Assembly: GCA_905233825.1 (NCBI GenBank)
Contig: CAJOFE010000008.1
Coordinates: 62,001-126,000, forward strand
DNA from: an uncultured Prevotella sp.
Lineage (GTDB): Bacteria; Bacteroidota; Bacteroidia; Bacteroidales; Bacteroidaceae
DNA length: 64,000 nucleotides
Direction of reading: 5' to 3'
Part shown: piece after piece, positions 55,472 through 64,000 of the stretch
How the letters are laid out: the number at the start of each line of letters is the position of its first letter
Numbering within the stretch: position 1 is the first letter of the stretch
Position numbers and translations under genes: made by a program
Notes under the pieces: generated by a model
Seen by the model: the letters and a program-made list of their open reading frames with translations, nothing else
What the model was told of the DNA's origin: nothing
Databases searched by the model: none

Positions 55472-56452
55472 ATGAAAGTCTCCATAATCATTCCTGTTTA
55501 TAACGTTGAGCCGTACATAACAGAATGTTTAGAGAGTGTCGCTAACCAAACATATACAGGGGAAATGGAGTGCCTGATTGTGGATGATTGTGGATTGGAT
55601 AATAGTATCGCTATAGCAGAAGAGTTTATCCAAACCTATCAGGGACAAATCGACTTTAAGATAATTCACCATACCCATAACCGTGGACTTTCTGCTGCAC
55701 GTAACACCGGTATTGATGAGGCTACGGGTGATTATGTCTATTTCCTTGATTCTGACGATGCCATTGTGCCAGATACAATAGAGCTGATGATGCAGATTGT
55801 GAAAGAGCACCCGCAGGTGGAAATGGTCCAGGGTGGCTTTTGCGGGATGGATGATAACATAATAGCAGATTTTTCTCAAATGGATCTGCCTGATTATACC
55901 AATGATCAAAAATGGATAATATCGAACGTTTTTCTTAATCTTCCTGTTACATCGTGGAATCGTTTGTTGAAAAAAGATTTTCTTCAAAAAGAGAATATAA
56001 AATCACATGAAGGTCTTATTCATCAAGATGTTCCCTTTTGTTATTTGTTGTCACTAAAATGTAATCATATAGGTTTTGTCAGGGAGAATACTTATCGCTA
56101 TCGACAACAACGTAAAAACAGTATAACAAACACTTCTAATGACATTAAAAACTTTCAGGCACGAATCATCATTATGAATGACTGCATAGATGCATATATA
56201 GACTTAAATGAAAAATCGAATACTATTAGAGCAATTGCGTTAAAAATGTTATGGACGAAATGGTTGAATTACATGGCTGTTCATAACTATTCTACACTTA
56301 AACTATATCAAAGTGATTTATTAAATATTTCCAAAAGGATGGTTTCTATAACCCCATGGCCTCAAAAAGGATTGGCATTGGCATACCAAAAAACGCCTTT
56401 GCGGATACGGAAATCAAGACTTGTTAATAATATGTTTGAGATGTGTCTTTAA
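55472..56452 (+). CDS. Glycosyltransferase family 2
   Basis: A 326-residue GT-A enzyme. KVSIIIPVYNVEPYITECLESVANQTY, ECLIVDDCGLDNS and DYVYFLDSDDAIVPDTIELM are the donor-site motifs. The N-terminal ~140 codons are less AT-rich than the rest, suggesting an assembly of two sources by recombination. Ten nucleotides from the previous gene. Substrate unknown. Confidence 0.87.
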   Translation: MKVSIIIPVYNVEPYITECLESVANQTYTGEMECLIVDDCGLDNSIAIAEEFIQTYQGQIDFKIIHHTHNRGLSAARNTGIDEATGDYVYFLDSDDAIVPDTIELMMQIVKEHPQVEMVQGGFCGMDDNIIADFSQMDLPDYTNDQKWIISNVFLNLPVTSWNRLLKKDFLQKENIKSHEGLIHQDVPFCYLLSLKCNHIGFVRENTYRYRQQRKNSITNTSNDIKNFQARIIIMNDCIDAYIDLNEKSNTIRAIALKMLWTKWLNYMAVHNYSTLKLYQSDLLNISKRMVSITPWPQKGLALAYQKTPLRIRKSRLVNNMFEMCL

Positions 56453-56491
56453 CATCAAAAGAGTTTGCTAAACTGTTGTGAAGAATCGGTT

Positions 56492-57520
56492 ATGCGAATA
56501 CTCGTAGTATCAAATAAAGATAGACTATATAGAACAGACCTAAATGCCTTTGTTTCTGTGTTTGCCGAAGGCTTAATAAAGTTTGGACATTCTGTTAATG
56601 TAGATAATGGAAGAGAACTAGCTGAACACTATAAAAACTATAACCTTGTTTTCTTCCAATTCCCGATGGAAACAGGGTTGGATCTCAAAGAGTTAACGAT
56701 GGTACTAAACAAGAGTCATCAAGCAGGTGTGAAATCTGCCATTACTTGCCATGATCTTGAACCGCTTAATCCAAATGAGGAAGGAAAACGTATATATAAT
56801 TGTCTATATGATAACGTAGATATCATACACCACATGGGCGGTTATAGTTATAAAATACTATGTGAAAAATATCAATCAAAGCGACATTTTATTGCAAATC
56901 ATCCCATATATTATGATATTCAATCTATGGGATATACTAAAGAGGAATGCCGCATAAAATTAGGATTGCCGCTGGATAAACGAATAGTTTTAGCATTCGG
57001 TCAGTTTCGGAATGATGATGAGGTGAAGCTATTTCTAAATATTCGAAAGAGTATTTCTTCAGATGTGCTACTTTTCGCTCAGAGAATAGATACGGGTAGG
57101 CTTAATAATGGATTAAGACTTGACAAAACCTTCAAATGTTTGAGGAAACGTGCTTTGTTACATCATCGAAATTTGAAATACGGAAAGGATCGTTGTAAGG
57201 ATAAAATGATACCATATTATTTCTCAGCAGCAGATGTTGTTTTTCTTCAACGAAAGAATATCTTAAATTCGGGTAATTTACCAATGGCTTTTTCAGCTGC
57301 CAAGCCAGTTGTCGGACCTAACATTGGTAATGTTGGACCGTTGTTGATTGAAACAGGAAATTATCTCTTCGATCCTTGTGATGAACAGTCTGTATCAGAT
57401 GCAGTGAACCATGCACTTGAGAATTTAATTGTTGGAGATTCCAATCATGATTATGCAATGAGGAAGATGAGTCCCGAACATGTTTTTGGCATCATAGATA
57501 AAAATATTAGAGAACTATAA
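56492..57520 (+). CDS. Glycosyltransferase, GT4-like
   Basis: About 342 residues from the ATG at 56492 (MRILVVSNKDRLYR); an ATG at 56465 gives a non-homologous-looking extension. Rossmann-like halves: KSAITCHDLEPLNPNEEGKR in the first and DVVFLQRKNILNSGNLPMAFSAAKPVVGPNIGNVGPLL in the second. The usual E-x7-E of GT4 is weak, so family assignment is tentative. Confidence 0.65.
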   Translation: MRILVVSNKDRLYRTDLNAFVSVFAEGLIKFGHSVNVDNGRELAEHYKNYNLVFFQFPMETGLDLKELTMVLNKSHQAGVKSAITCHDLEPLNPNEEGKRIYNCLYDNVDIIHHMGGYSYKILCEKYQSKRHFIANHPIYYDIQSMGYTKEECRIKLGLPLDKRIVLAFGQFRNDDEVKLFLNIRKSISSDVLLFAQRIDTGRLNNGLRLDKTFKCLRKRALLHHRNLKYGKDRCKDKMIPYYFSAADVVFLQRKNILNSGNLPMAFSAAKPVVGPNIGNVGPLLIETGNYLFDPCDEQSVSDAVNHALENLIVGDSNHDYAMRKMSPEHVFGIIDKNIREL

Positions 57521-57533
57521 AGAAGATATAATA

Positions 57534-58274
57534 ATGAGAATAATAGGAGTTATACCCGCTCGTTTTGCCTCAACACGTTTCCCAGGAAAACCATTGGCTG
57601 ATATTTGTGGTAAACCAATGATTTGGTGGGTGTATAATCAGGTGATGCAGGTAAAGGAATTCACTGAGGTGTATGTGGCAACCGATGATGAACGGATTGC
57701 AGAATGCTGTAAGCAGTTTGGTATGAAGTTCCTGATGACACGTACTGATACGCCTAATCATATCCACCGTATTTGGGAAGTGACAGAGATGATAGAGGCC
57801 GATTACTACATCAGTATCAATGGTGACGAGCCGCTTATCTCGCCTGAAAATATCAGGGCGGCTTTCCCAGATGCCGTTATTACCGACCGCCCATTCTTCC
57901 AGAGCGTTTATCGTGAACTAAAAGATCCTGCTGAGCTGATGGATATTGCCAATGTGAAGATTGTCTTAAACAAGGAAGGGGCCTGCATGTATCAGTCGCG
58001 CTATCCCATTCCATGTCCTAAGGGTTCTTTGCTCTTCACTTATAAGAAAGCTATTGGAATAGAATGTTTCAATAAGAAAGCGCTGGACTTCTTTGCCCAT
58101 GCAGAGATGGGCGCCTTAGAGAAAATCGAAGACATAGACCATCTACGTTTCTTAGAAAATGGTATTCCCATCTATTATAAGAAAATCGAATCCGATTCTT
58201 TGTCAGTTGATACAAAGAACGACTTAGAGAAGGTACGCATGATTATTGAGGAAAGAATTAAAGTTAACGCATGA
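57534..58274 (+). CDS. KdsB-like CMP-sugar-acid cytidylyltransferase
   Basis: A 246-residue enzyme of the KdsB/KpsU family, which activates 2-keto-3-deoxy sugar acids with CTP. IPARFASTRFPGKPL binds the nucleotide and ISINGDEPLI (D98) the metal; EKIEDIDHLRFLENGIPI matches the KdsB C-terminus. The canonical Kdo-binding motif H-x-S-G-T-D-R is replaced by NHIHR (75-79), so the acceptor sugar may differ from Kdo. It overlaps the aldolase gene by ATGA. Confidence 0.82.
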   Translation: MRIIGVIPARFASTRFPGKPLADICGKPMIWWVYNQVMQVKEFTEVYVATDDERIAECCKQFGMKFLMTRTDTPNHIHRIWEVTEMIEADYYISINGDEPLISPENIRAAFPDAVITDRPFFQSVYRELKDPAELMDIANVKIVLNKEGACMYQSRYPIPCPKGSLLFTYKKAIGIECFNKKALDFFAHAEMGALEKIEDIDHLRFLENGIPIYYKKIESDSLSVDTKNDLEKVRMIIEERIKVNA

Positions 58275-59896
58275 AGAACGTCAAAATATTGGATTGTACT
58301 CTGCGTGATGGTGGACGCATCATTAACTGTGCCTTTCCTGATGCAGAGACTAAAGACATTGCCTCGCGGTTGGCTTCGGCTAAAATAGACATCGTGGAGA
58401 TGGGCTTCCTTCGCGACCCTACGAAAATTGATTACCAAGGTGATAGTACTTTCTTTACAGATGTGAATCAGATAAAGCCATTTATAAATAAAGACACCTC
58501 TACGATTTATTTGGCTTTTATTGATTATGAATTATATGACTTCAAGACCTTAAAGCCATATGATGGTACATCCATTGATGGAGTTAGAGTGGGGTTTACT
58601 AAGAAGAGCTTTGATTTAAATAAAGAGGATGTCATCAGGCAATTGCATAGTGTCAAGGAAAAAGGTTACAGGCTATTCATCCAAGGAGTCAACACATTAG
58701 GCTATAGTGATAAAGCATTGTTGGAACTCATTGAGCTGGTTAATGATGTCCATCCAGAGAGTTTCGGTATAGTGGACACCTATGGTGCTATGTATATTGA
58801 TGATGTGAAGAGGATATATACATTGGTTGACCACAATATGCGAGATGATATTACTATCGATTTCCATTCCCATAATAATTTCCAATTGTCATTTGCATTT
58901 GCTCAAGAGATTATTACACTGAGCAATAGCAAACGTAATGTGATAATCGATTGTACGTTAAATGGGATGGGTAAAGGGGCTGGTAATCTGAACACAGAAC
59001 TGATGGTTGACTATCTGGTGCGCAAACGTAACTATGATTATGACTTTGATGCTATTCTTGATATCATCGATGACTATATATATAATTACCATTTACAACA
59101 CTCGTGGGGGTATTCCATCCCTGCTCTTATGGGAGGTGTATATCAGTCTCATCCCAATAACATCATCTATCTGACCGAGAAATATCGTTTGGCTACTAAG
59201 GATATTAAGTATATCATCAGTATGATAGACCCACAACTGAGAATGCGGTATGACTACGATAATATCCAGCGTTTATATCAAGAATATAATCACACGAAGG
59301 TAGATGATCGTCAATCGCTGGCTTTACTTAAGGAACGTCTGAAAGGTAAAAAACTGCTGTTGCTACTACCAGGCAGCTCAATAGCGACATATAGACAGCA
59401 GATATTGCAGGAGATAGAGCAAAACCACCTGACGGTTATTATGGTGAATTTTATTGATGCAGAATATGTGAAATATGACAGCCTTGCCTTTTGGGGTAGC
59501 TCAAAGCGATATAAACGTTTTAAGGGTGACCGCAAGCAAATACAGTCGTTTCTGACTTCGAATATCGAGTCTGACAATGAGCGCGACTGGGTTATGAACT
59601 ACGATTCCTATATTGACCGTACCAAGGAATATTCTGACAATACTATGCTCATGCTTTTGCGTATCCTGCAACGCATAGGCATCACTTCTTACTGTATAGC
59701 GGGCTTCGATGGATTTAGTGAAAACAATAATTATTACAATAACACCAATTTCGGTGAAGAGCGCTTTCGTAGGAAGTACAATGAGACCAATCAGGCCTTG
59801 TCATCTCTTTTGCAGGAATTTGCCGATTCTGTAGGCAATGCCTTGAAGGTAAAGTTCCTGACGCCAAGCATATACAAGGAAATCTTACAGAAATGA
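58271..59896 (+). CDS. DRE-TIM aldolase fused to MptE/GT42-like domain
   Basis: A 541-residue two-domain protein. Residues 1-290 are a DRE-TIM aldolase (4-hydroxy-2-oxovalerate-aldolase-like): LDCTLRDGGRI (D8, R12, D13), the metal pair H199-x-H201 in DFHSHNNFQ, and LNGMGKGAGNLNTE. Such enzymes join or split pyruvate-type aldol bonds. The C-terminal domain (about 355-541) starts KLLLLLPGSSI and contains EYSDNTMLMLLRILQRIGITSYCIAGFDGF, resembling the MptE/DUF115 and Campylobacter Cst (GT42) fold. It lies between a CMP-sugar synthetase and a sialyltransferase-like gene, with 4-nt overlaps on both sides. Confidence 0.72.
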   Translation: MKNVKILDCTLRDGGRIINCAFPDAETKDIASRLASAKIDIVEMGFLRDPTKIDYQGDSTFFTDVNQIKPFINKDTSTIYLAFIDYELYDFKTLKPYDGTSIDGVRVGFTKKSFDLNKEDVIRQLHSVKEKGYRLFIQGVNTLGYSDKALLELIELVNDVHPESFGIVDTYGAMYIDDVKRIYTLVDHNMRDDITIDFHSHNNFQLSFAFAQEIITLSNSKRNVIIDCTLNGMGKGAGNLNTELMVDYLVRKRNYDYDFDAILDIIDDYIYNYHLQHSWGYSIPALMGGVYQSHPNNIIYLTEKYRLATKDIKYIISMIDPQLRMRYDYDNIQRLYQEYNHTKVDDRQSLALLKERLKGKKLLLLLPGSSIATYRQQILQEIEQNHLTVIMVNFIDAEYVKYDSLAFWGSSKRYKRFKGDRKQIQSFLTSNIESDNERDWVMNYDSYIDRTKEYSDNTMLMLLRILQRIGITSYCIAGFDGFSENNNYYNNTNFGEERFRRKYNETNQALSSLLQEFADSVGNALKVKFLTPSIYKEILQK

Positions 59897-61005
59897 ACAA
59901 GCGAAATTTGTTTTTTGTTTTTACTCCGTTCCAGCTGTTTGTAGCTCAGCAGATAATAAGACAGGAGAAACTGGAAAACAATGTGTTGATCCAAAGTGTG
60001 ATTGACAAGAATGTGCACTTTTTGGATGTGTACGATATGATGTTTATACCTAAATTATGGGATAAAAGATTAGAATTTAAGGATTTCGCAAAGTGGAACG
60101 GTGACAGAGTTCGCACCTTTGTAGATGTCAAATACACATACTGTAATTATCGCAAAATAAAACGAATCTTAAAAGAGAATAACATATCTAACATTTATCT
60201 GGGGGAAATCTTGAATCAGGCTTGTCGTTTTACGTCTGTGGTATTTCATCATCAAGGGTTTAAAATAGTTTTCTTTGAAGAAGGCACAAGTCATTACGTA
60301 GATCGTCCATATACTCCAAACAAGACATTAAAACATAAAATAAAAGTGTGGCTATTGGATGTAATCTACTTTTTACCTTTTTACGGGGTAAGATTCGCCG
60401 AGTGGAACAGTAGCCCAAACCGCTCGTATGATACACTGCCTATTGACAAACGATTCAGTATAATTCCTTATCACCATAAGCCTTTCGATGTAAGACTCTA
60501 TATAGAACCGATGTTTACTGACAAATTGAAAAACTATGTTCTGTCAAGTATTAAGCAGGAAGAAGGAGAACATCGGGTGATGTTGATGACAGATCCTTTG
60601 CGTGAGTTGATGCCGAAGGATTATTTAAGTCTTTATTTTGACACTATTAAGGAATGTGTTGATAGTATAGCTCCAGAACAATTCTTATATATTAAGTTTC
60701 ATCCTCGGGAGATACAGAGTTCTCGGGAAAGAATTATGGAAATAGCCGAGAAATCTGGAGTAAAATATAAAGTACTGTCAGAAGAAGTAAACATTTGCGT
60801 AGAATATTACCTTCAGATGTTTCATTTTGAGAAGATCTATTTCTTTAATGCTGCTACATATTTCTACAACGACTATGCATTCCCCCAAATAGAGTTTGTC
60901 AAGCTAATGCCCATTGTTTATAAGAAATGCAAAGAAGCTGGTGTAAAAAAACTTACCTATATGGAGAATATGTTGAAGATGATAGAACCAGAAATGATAA
61001 AATGA
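59893..61005 (+). CDS. GT52/polysialyltransferase-like glycosyltransferase
   Basis: A 370-residue GT-B protein. NLFFVFTPFQLFVAQQIIRQE, NNISNIYLGEILNQACRFTS, KIVFFEEGTSHYV and FLYIKFHPRE (the conserved HP motif) are characteristic of GT52 and capsule polysialyltransferase families, which use CMP-activated ulosonic acids such as CMP-Neu5Ac. It would be the transferase for the sugar made by the two preceding genes. Acceptor unknown. Strongly AT-rich. It overlaps its neighbours by ATGA on both sides. Confidence 0.7.
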   Translation: MNKRNLFFVFTPFQLFVAQQIIRQEKLENNVLIQSVIDKNVHFLDVYDMMFIPKLWDKRLEFKDFAKWNGDRVRTFVDVKYTYCNYRKIKRILKENNISNIYLGEILNQACRFTSVVFHHQGFKIVFFEEGTSHYVDRPYTPNKTLKHKIKVWLLDVIYFLPFYGVRFAEWNSSPNRSYDTLPIDKRFSIIPYHHKPFDVRLYIEPMFTDKLKNYVLSSIKQEEGEHRVMLMTDPLRELMPKDYLSLYFDTIKECVDSIAPEQFLYIKFHPREIQSSRERIMEIAEKSGVKYKVLSEEVNICVEYYLQMFHFEKIYFFNAATYFYNDYAFPQIEFVKLMPIVYKKCKEAGVKKLTYMENMLKMIEPEMIK

Positions 61006-62129
61006 TAAAACTCCTTTTCGTCATTCCCGAATACTCACACGGTGGAACCAACAAGTCGTTGGAGAATCTGCTGTCGCTAATTGACAAGACGAAATACCAG
61101 ATTTCGGTCTATTGTCTTTATGAGGATGGTGGGCCGTACTATAAGCAGATATTCTCGCCATATATACTAAAAAAGAGCTGGCTGTATTACTGGCTGCACG
61201 ATAATGTCTGGACGCGGAAAGTAATGGGGGGGTATAATAAACTTACAAAACGAGATAACTTTTCTTTTCTATATAAACGTGAGGCCCGGGTTTTACAGAA
61301 AAGATACAACTTCGATGTAGTGGTTGCCTATCAAGAAGGAAAAACCACAGAATTCGTCTCTTTTATTGATCAATGTAAGAACAAAGTCGCTTGGTATCAT
61401 TGCCCATACATTATTTGTAAGACAAAGGAAGCTCAACAAAGAGCCTTGTCATTGTATGGACAATTCGATAAAACGGTATGTGTATCCCGATGCTTTGCAG
61501 AAATGATGCGAGAAATATTACCGACTTTGTCCGAAAAGATTATATGGATTTACAATACTGTTAATGTTCCTTTGATACGACAGATGGCGGCTAATGAGAT
61601 CCGGTTGTTCGACGAGCAATTATTCAATATCGTATCAATAGGTAGATTAACGAGTCAGAAACAGTTTGAGTTGATACCACAGATGGCTTCTTTTGTCAAG
61701 TCATCAAGACCTTTTCGGTGGCACATCATAGGAGCTGGTTCGTATGAACAACTAATCCGTGAAAAAATCGCTGAATTTAACATGCAGGATAAAGTCATAC
61801 TCATGGGTGCCAAAGACAATCCCTATCCATACATTTTTCATGCGGATTTGGTGGTTTGTACCTCAGATTCAGAGAGCTTTTCATACGTGTTGGCCGAGGC
61901 AAAATGTCTGCATACACCAGTTTTGTCAAACGATTTCCCCGTAGCCTATGAGGTGATAGACGACTCCTGTGGTTGGATTGCGAATCTAAAGGAAATGCCT
62001 CAAGTCTTGACTCGTATCATTAATAATGTTGATGGAGAATACGACAGAAAGAAAGCATCTATTATGAAATATGAGTATTCTAACGAGGAGATACTGCAGA
62101 GAATAGAAGAACTATTTGACAAGAAATGA
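61002..62129 (+). CDS. Glycosyltransferase family 4
   Basis: A 375-residue GT-B enzyme starting at the ATGA overlap (MIKLLFVIPEYSHGGTNKSLENLL). The C-terminal half has IVSIGRLTSQKQFELIPQMA, WHIIGAGSYEQLIREKI, DKVILMGAKDNPYPYIFHADLVVCTSDSESFSYVLAEAKCL, the donor-binding GT4 pattern with E-x7-E-like residues. NTVNVPLIRQMA resembles capsule GT4s that use UDP- or GDP-sugars. Confidence 0.85.
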   Translation: MIKLLFVIPEYSHGGTNKSLENLLSLIDKTKYQISVYCLYEDGGPYYKQIFSPYILKKSWLYYWLHDNVWTRKVMGGYNKLTKRDNFSFLYKREARVLQKRYNFDVVVAYQEGKTTEFVSFIDQCKNKVAWYHCPYIICKTKEAQQRALSLYGQFDKTVCVSRCFAEMMREILPTLSEKIIWIYNTVNVPLIRQMAANEIRLFDEQLFNIVSIGRLTSQKQFELIPQMASFVKSSRPFRWHIIGAGSYEQLIREKIAEFNMQDKVILMGAKDNPYPYIFHADLVVCTSDSESFSYVLAEAKCLHTPVLSNDFPVAYEVIDDSCGWIANLKEMPQVLTRIINNVDGEYDRKKASIMKYEYSNEEILQRIEELFDKK

Positions 62130-62281
62130 AGGCTATGGATTTGCATACACCGCCGACACTTAACGGCAACTTATTTTCTTAATAACATACACCGACACAG
62201 GATTGCATACACGGAATATTTACCTAAGAACAAGTTGGTTAAACGCGAGTGTAGGTAGTGTATGCAGTTCTGAATGACTAT
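62130..62281. other. Intergenic region with TGCATACAC repeats
   Basis: About 150 bp without a gene. TGCATACAC occurs at 62142-62150 and 62204-62212, a related CATACACCGACAC at 62187-62199, and the inverted copy GTGTATGCA at 62258-62266. They could form stem-loops between adjacent glycosyltransferase genes. I see no promoter. A GTG at 62258 would extend the next gene through the inverted copy. Confidence 0.45.
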
Positions 62282-63214
62282 ATGACAAAGATTGTTAAAA
62301 GCATGCAGCCCATGCGATATAGGAATAACAGCAATTTCAAACTTGCTCCGTACTATGCTTGGGTAGATGCTGGCGGGAAAGTGGTTAAACCTTTTTATGG
62401 ACTACGTAAACTACGTTCTTTACTGAACATACAAGAAAGACTTATCAATAAAAACAGTACTACGGCCATTCTATGTTTTTCAGAACCTCCGAGTTTGGAT
62501 GTGGACACTTTCCCGTGGTGGGGGCATTATGAGATAATCCCTGTTGTATGGGACTGTTGGCCCAAATATTGGGATTATACCGAACAATGGTTCCAAAGAC
62601 ATGGCGTAAGGTCTGCAGTTTTTACTTCCTCACAAACAGCAGATGAGTTTCGGCGAAGGCTTCCTGAAATGAATATTCTTACCATCACAGAAGGCATTGA
62701 AACAAAACTATACAAGGGAGAAAAGGTGTTGACAGAACGCAACGTGGATATCTTGTTGTTTGGTCGTATTGCAAAGAAATATGGGAATCTGGACTTCGGC
62801 AATCTACGAAAAGTAGTAAGTAAAGACGAACAGTCTGTATTACAAACTCGTTCTGACCTAATAAATGCACTTGCAGATGCAAAGGTTGTGCTAAATGTTC
62901 CCCGTTGTGACATGCAACCAGAATTAGCAGGTGGTATAGAAACCCTAACACAGCGATATTGGGAGTGTATGCTCTCTGGAGTGGTAATGTTGGGCCGTTC
63001 GCCAAAAGAATTAACCGACTTGATAGGATATGACCCAACAGTACCTTTAATTGGAAAGCACATTGAAGGACAAATACGTGACATTATTGTCCATATAGAG
63101 AAATATCAGCCTTTGGTTGATAAGAACAAAGAAACAGCTCTTGCCCTAGGCGATTGGACCTTTAGAGTCGAAACAATCAAAAAATGGTTAAGGGGAGGGG
63201 GCTACAACATCTGA
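62282..63214 (+). CDS. Glycosyltransferase, GT4-like C-terminal fold
   Basis: About 310 residues from the ATG at 62282. Features: LAPYYAWVDAGGKVVKPFYGLRK, GHYEIIPVVWDCWPKYWDYT, AVFTSSQTADEFRRRLP, VDILLFGRIAKKYGN and GGIETLTQRYWECMLSGVVMLGRSPKELTDLIGYDP, the last being the donor-binding region of a GT-B enzyme. Near the stop, GGTTAAGGGGAGGGGGCTAC resembles part of a GC-rich palindromic element and encodes RGGGYN. Confidence 0.7.
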   Translation: MTKIVKSMQPMRYRNNSNFKLAPYYAWVDAGGKVVKPFYGLRKLRSLLNIQERLINKNSTTAILCFSEPPSLDVDTFPWWGHYEIIPVVWDCWPKYWDYTEQWFQRHGVRSAVFTSSQTADEFRRRLPEMNILTITEGIETKLYKGEKVLTERNVDILLFGRIAKKYGNLDFGNLRKVVSKDEQSVLQTRSDLINALADAKVVLNVPRCDMQPELAGGIETLTQRYWECMLSGVVMLGRSPKELTDLIGYDPTVPLIGKHIEGQIRDIIVHIEKYQPLVDKNKETALALGDWTFRVETIKKWLRGGGYNI

Positions 63215-63220
63215 AGAAGT

Positions 63221-64000
63221 ATGAAAAAAGAGCACAATATTGTCTATATGTACCGCTTCAACAGAATGTATCTCTCTAAAGACGAATTTCTGATTCCATA
63301 TTATATCGCCCGCATGCAAAAGGTAGATCTAAAATTGATTTATGGCTGCAACATGGGAGACACGGATATTCCTTTTACATATAGAGGTGTTGAAATCAGA
63401 GGTAGCATAAGGAAGCAGGTATCCACATGGAACGAGGTATCAGACTGGGTCAAGTATATTTTGCCACAAGCAAAACTGCTTAGGACCCTATCCTTTTGTG
63501 GATGCTCTGCCCACCACATGATGTTAACCTGGCTGTTACACCAGCTTAATCCAAATGTAAAAGTAGTTATATCTGGTGACATGGAGGAAGCTCAAGCCCA
63601 TGAGTTCCTTTCTACAAGTTTTATATATGGCAGGGGAGTCTCTGCGTGGATAAAAAGACATTTAGCACAATATTTCTTCTCACATGTATTGTTATACGAA
63701 GCAAATGAAAAAGGGCACGCCCTATTAGAAATTGCTTATAAAAAATATGGTTACAGCGGGTTGCTTTCTATCTATCCATGTCTTGACGATGAATTGTTTC
63801 TTGAGTCTGGCTTAAAGATAAAGTCTTGGTCATCAAAAGATAACATCATGATATATGTTGGCAGAATTGGCAACCATCAGAAGAATACGGATATGCTTCT
63901 TAAGGCATTAACGCATGTTAACCTGAAAGACTGGAAAGTGTATCTCATAGGTCCCATTACTGACAACTTTGAAATAAACAATAAGTCTTCGTATCATCAA
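63221..64000 (+). CDS. Glycosyltransferase, GT4-like, N-terminal 260 codons
   Basis: Starts ATGAAAAAAGAGCACAATAT; the frame stays open to the last base of the window. NIVYMYRFNRMYLSKDEFLIP, FFSHVLLYEANEKGHALLEIA, LLSIYPCLDDELFLESGL and DNIMIYVGRIGNHQKNTDMLLKALTHVNLKDWKVYLIGPI form a GT-B fold with the second-domain start V-G-R-I-x-x-x-K-N. The gene continues beyond the window. Seven nucleotides from the preceding gene. Confidence 0.75.
   Translation, partial: MKKEHNIVYMYRFNRMYLSKDEFLIPYYIARMQKVDLKLIYGCNMGDTDIPFTYRGVEIRGSIRKQVSTWNEVSDWVKYILPQAKLLRTLSFCGCSAHHMMLTWLLHQLNPNVKVVISGDMEEAQAHEFLSTSFIYGRGVSAWIKRHLAQYFFSHVLLYEANEKGHALLEIAYKKYGYSGLLSIYPCLDDELFLESGLKIKSWSSKDNIMIYVGRIGNHQKNTDMLLKALTHVNLKDWKVYLIGPITDNFEINNKSSYHQ

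Overview
The window looks like a chromosomal segment of a Bacteroidales bacterium, most likely Prevotella or a close relative. Evidence: Bacteroidetes-type promoters (TTTG, 19-20 bp, TAnnTTTG), a MurF-Alr fusion, SusB-type GH97 and CBM20-MalQ starch enzymes, a BspA-like leucine-rich-repeat protein, DUF5686 and MCE/SPOR proteins, UpxY-type antitermination of a capsule locus, and a moderately GC-rich core beside an AT-rich polysaccharide locus. No rRNA, tRNA, CRISPR array, phage or transposase gene was recognised.

Layout. 1-7.1 kb: end of a DUF5686 protein, a GH2 glycosidase and three secreted proteins in a likely operon (one with a FAS1-like domain). 7.2-11.9 kb (minus): PreA-type dihydropyrimidine dehydrogenase, a double GH43 protein, a CapA-like lipoprotein. 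12.0-19.9 kb: alpha-glucan genes malQ, susB and a pullulanase lipoprotein, with mutY convergent between them. 19.9-24.7 kb (minus): dnaA, an MCE protein, a SPOR amidase, folB and a stand-alone class II ribonucleotide reductase C-terminal domain. 24.8-30.3 kb: M6 protease, nitroreductase, murF-alr. 30.7-34.7 kb (minus): BspA-like protein and a TPR/HTH membrane regulator. 35.2-39.6 kb: uronate cluster (PTS-type EIIC, exported KduI, hexuronate MFS) interrupted by a four-helix-bundle gene. 39.6-43.1 kb: N-degron operon clpS-clpA-aat. 43.3-44.7 kb: RyR-domain operon. 44.8-64 kb: capsule/exopolysaccharide locus, running off the window.

In the capsule locus a UpxY/NusG-like antiterminator leads into outer-membrane exporter, tyrosine kinase/chain-length regulator, ABC permease, OmpA protein and ABC ATPase, then at least eight glycosyltransferases. 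Composition switches from GC-rich to AT-rich inside the ATPase gene near 52150, a probable recombination junction. Inside the AT-rich part, four genes overlapping by ATGA (57534-62129) encode a KdsB-like cytidylyltransferase with an altered substrate motif, a DRE-TIM aldolase fused to a sialyltransferase/MptE-like domain, a GT52/polysialyltransferase-like enzyme and a GT4 enzyme. I infer a route to make, CMP-activate and transfer an unidentified 2-keto-3-deoxy sugar acid.

The second theme is repeats. GC-rich palindromic elements (CCCCTCC...GGAGGGG) occur at seven sites and are inserted in frame in five conserved genes (preA, mutY, amidase, murF-alr, clpA). A second family of AT-rich oligomer tracts carrying GCGAAGC mini-hairpins, and a third of TTTTCG hexamers, mark gene borders, flank both four-helix-bundle genes, and in places have become coding sequence, including a transmembrane segment of the capsule permease.
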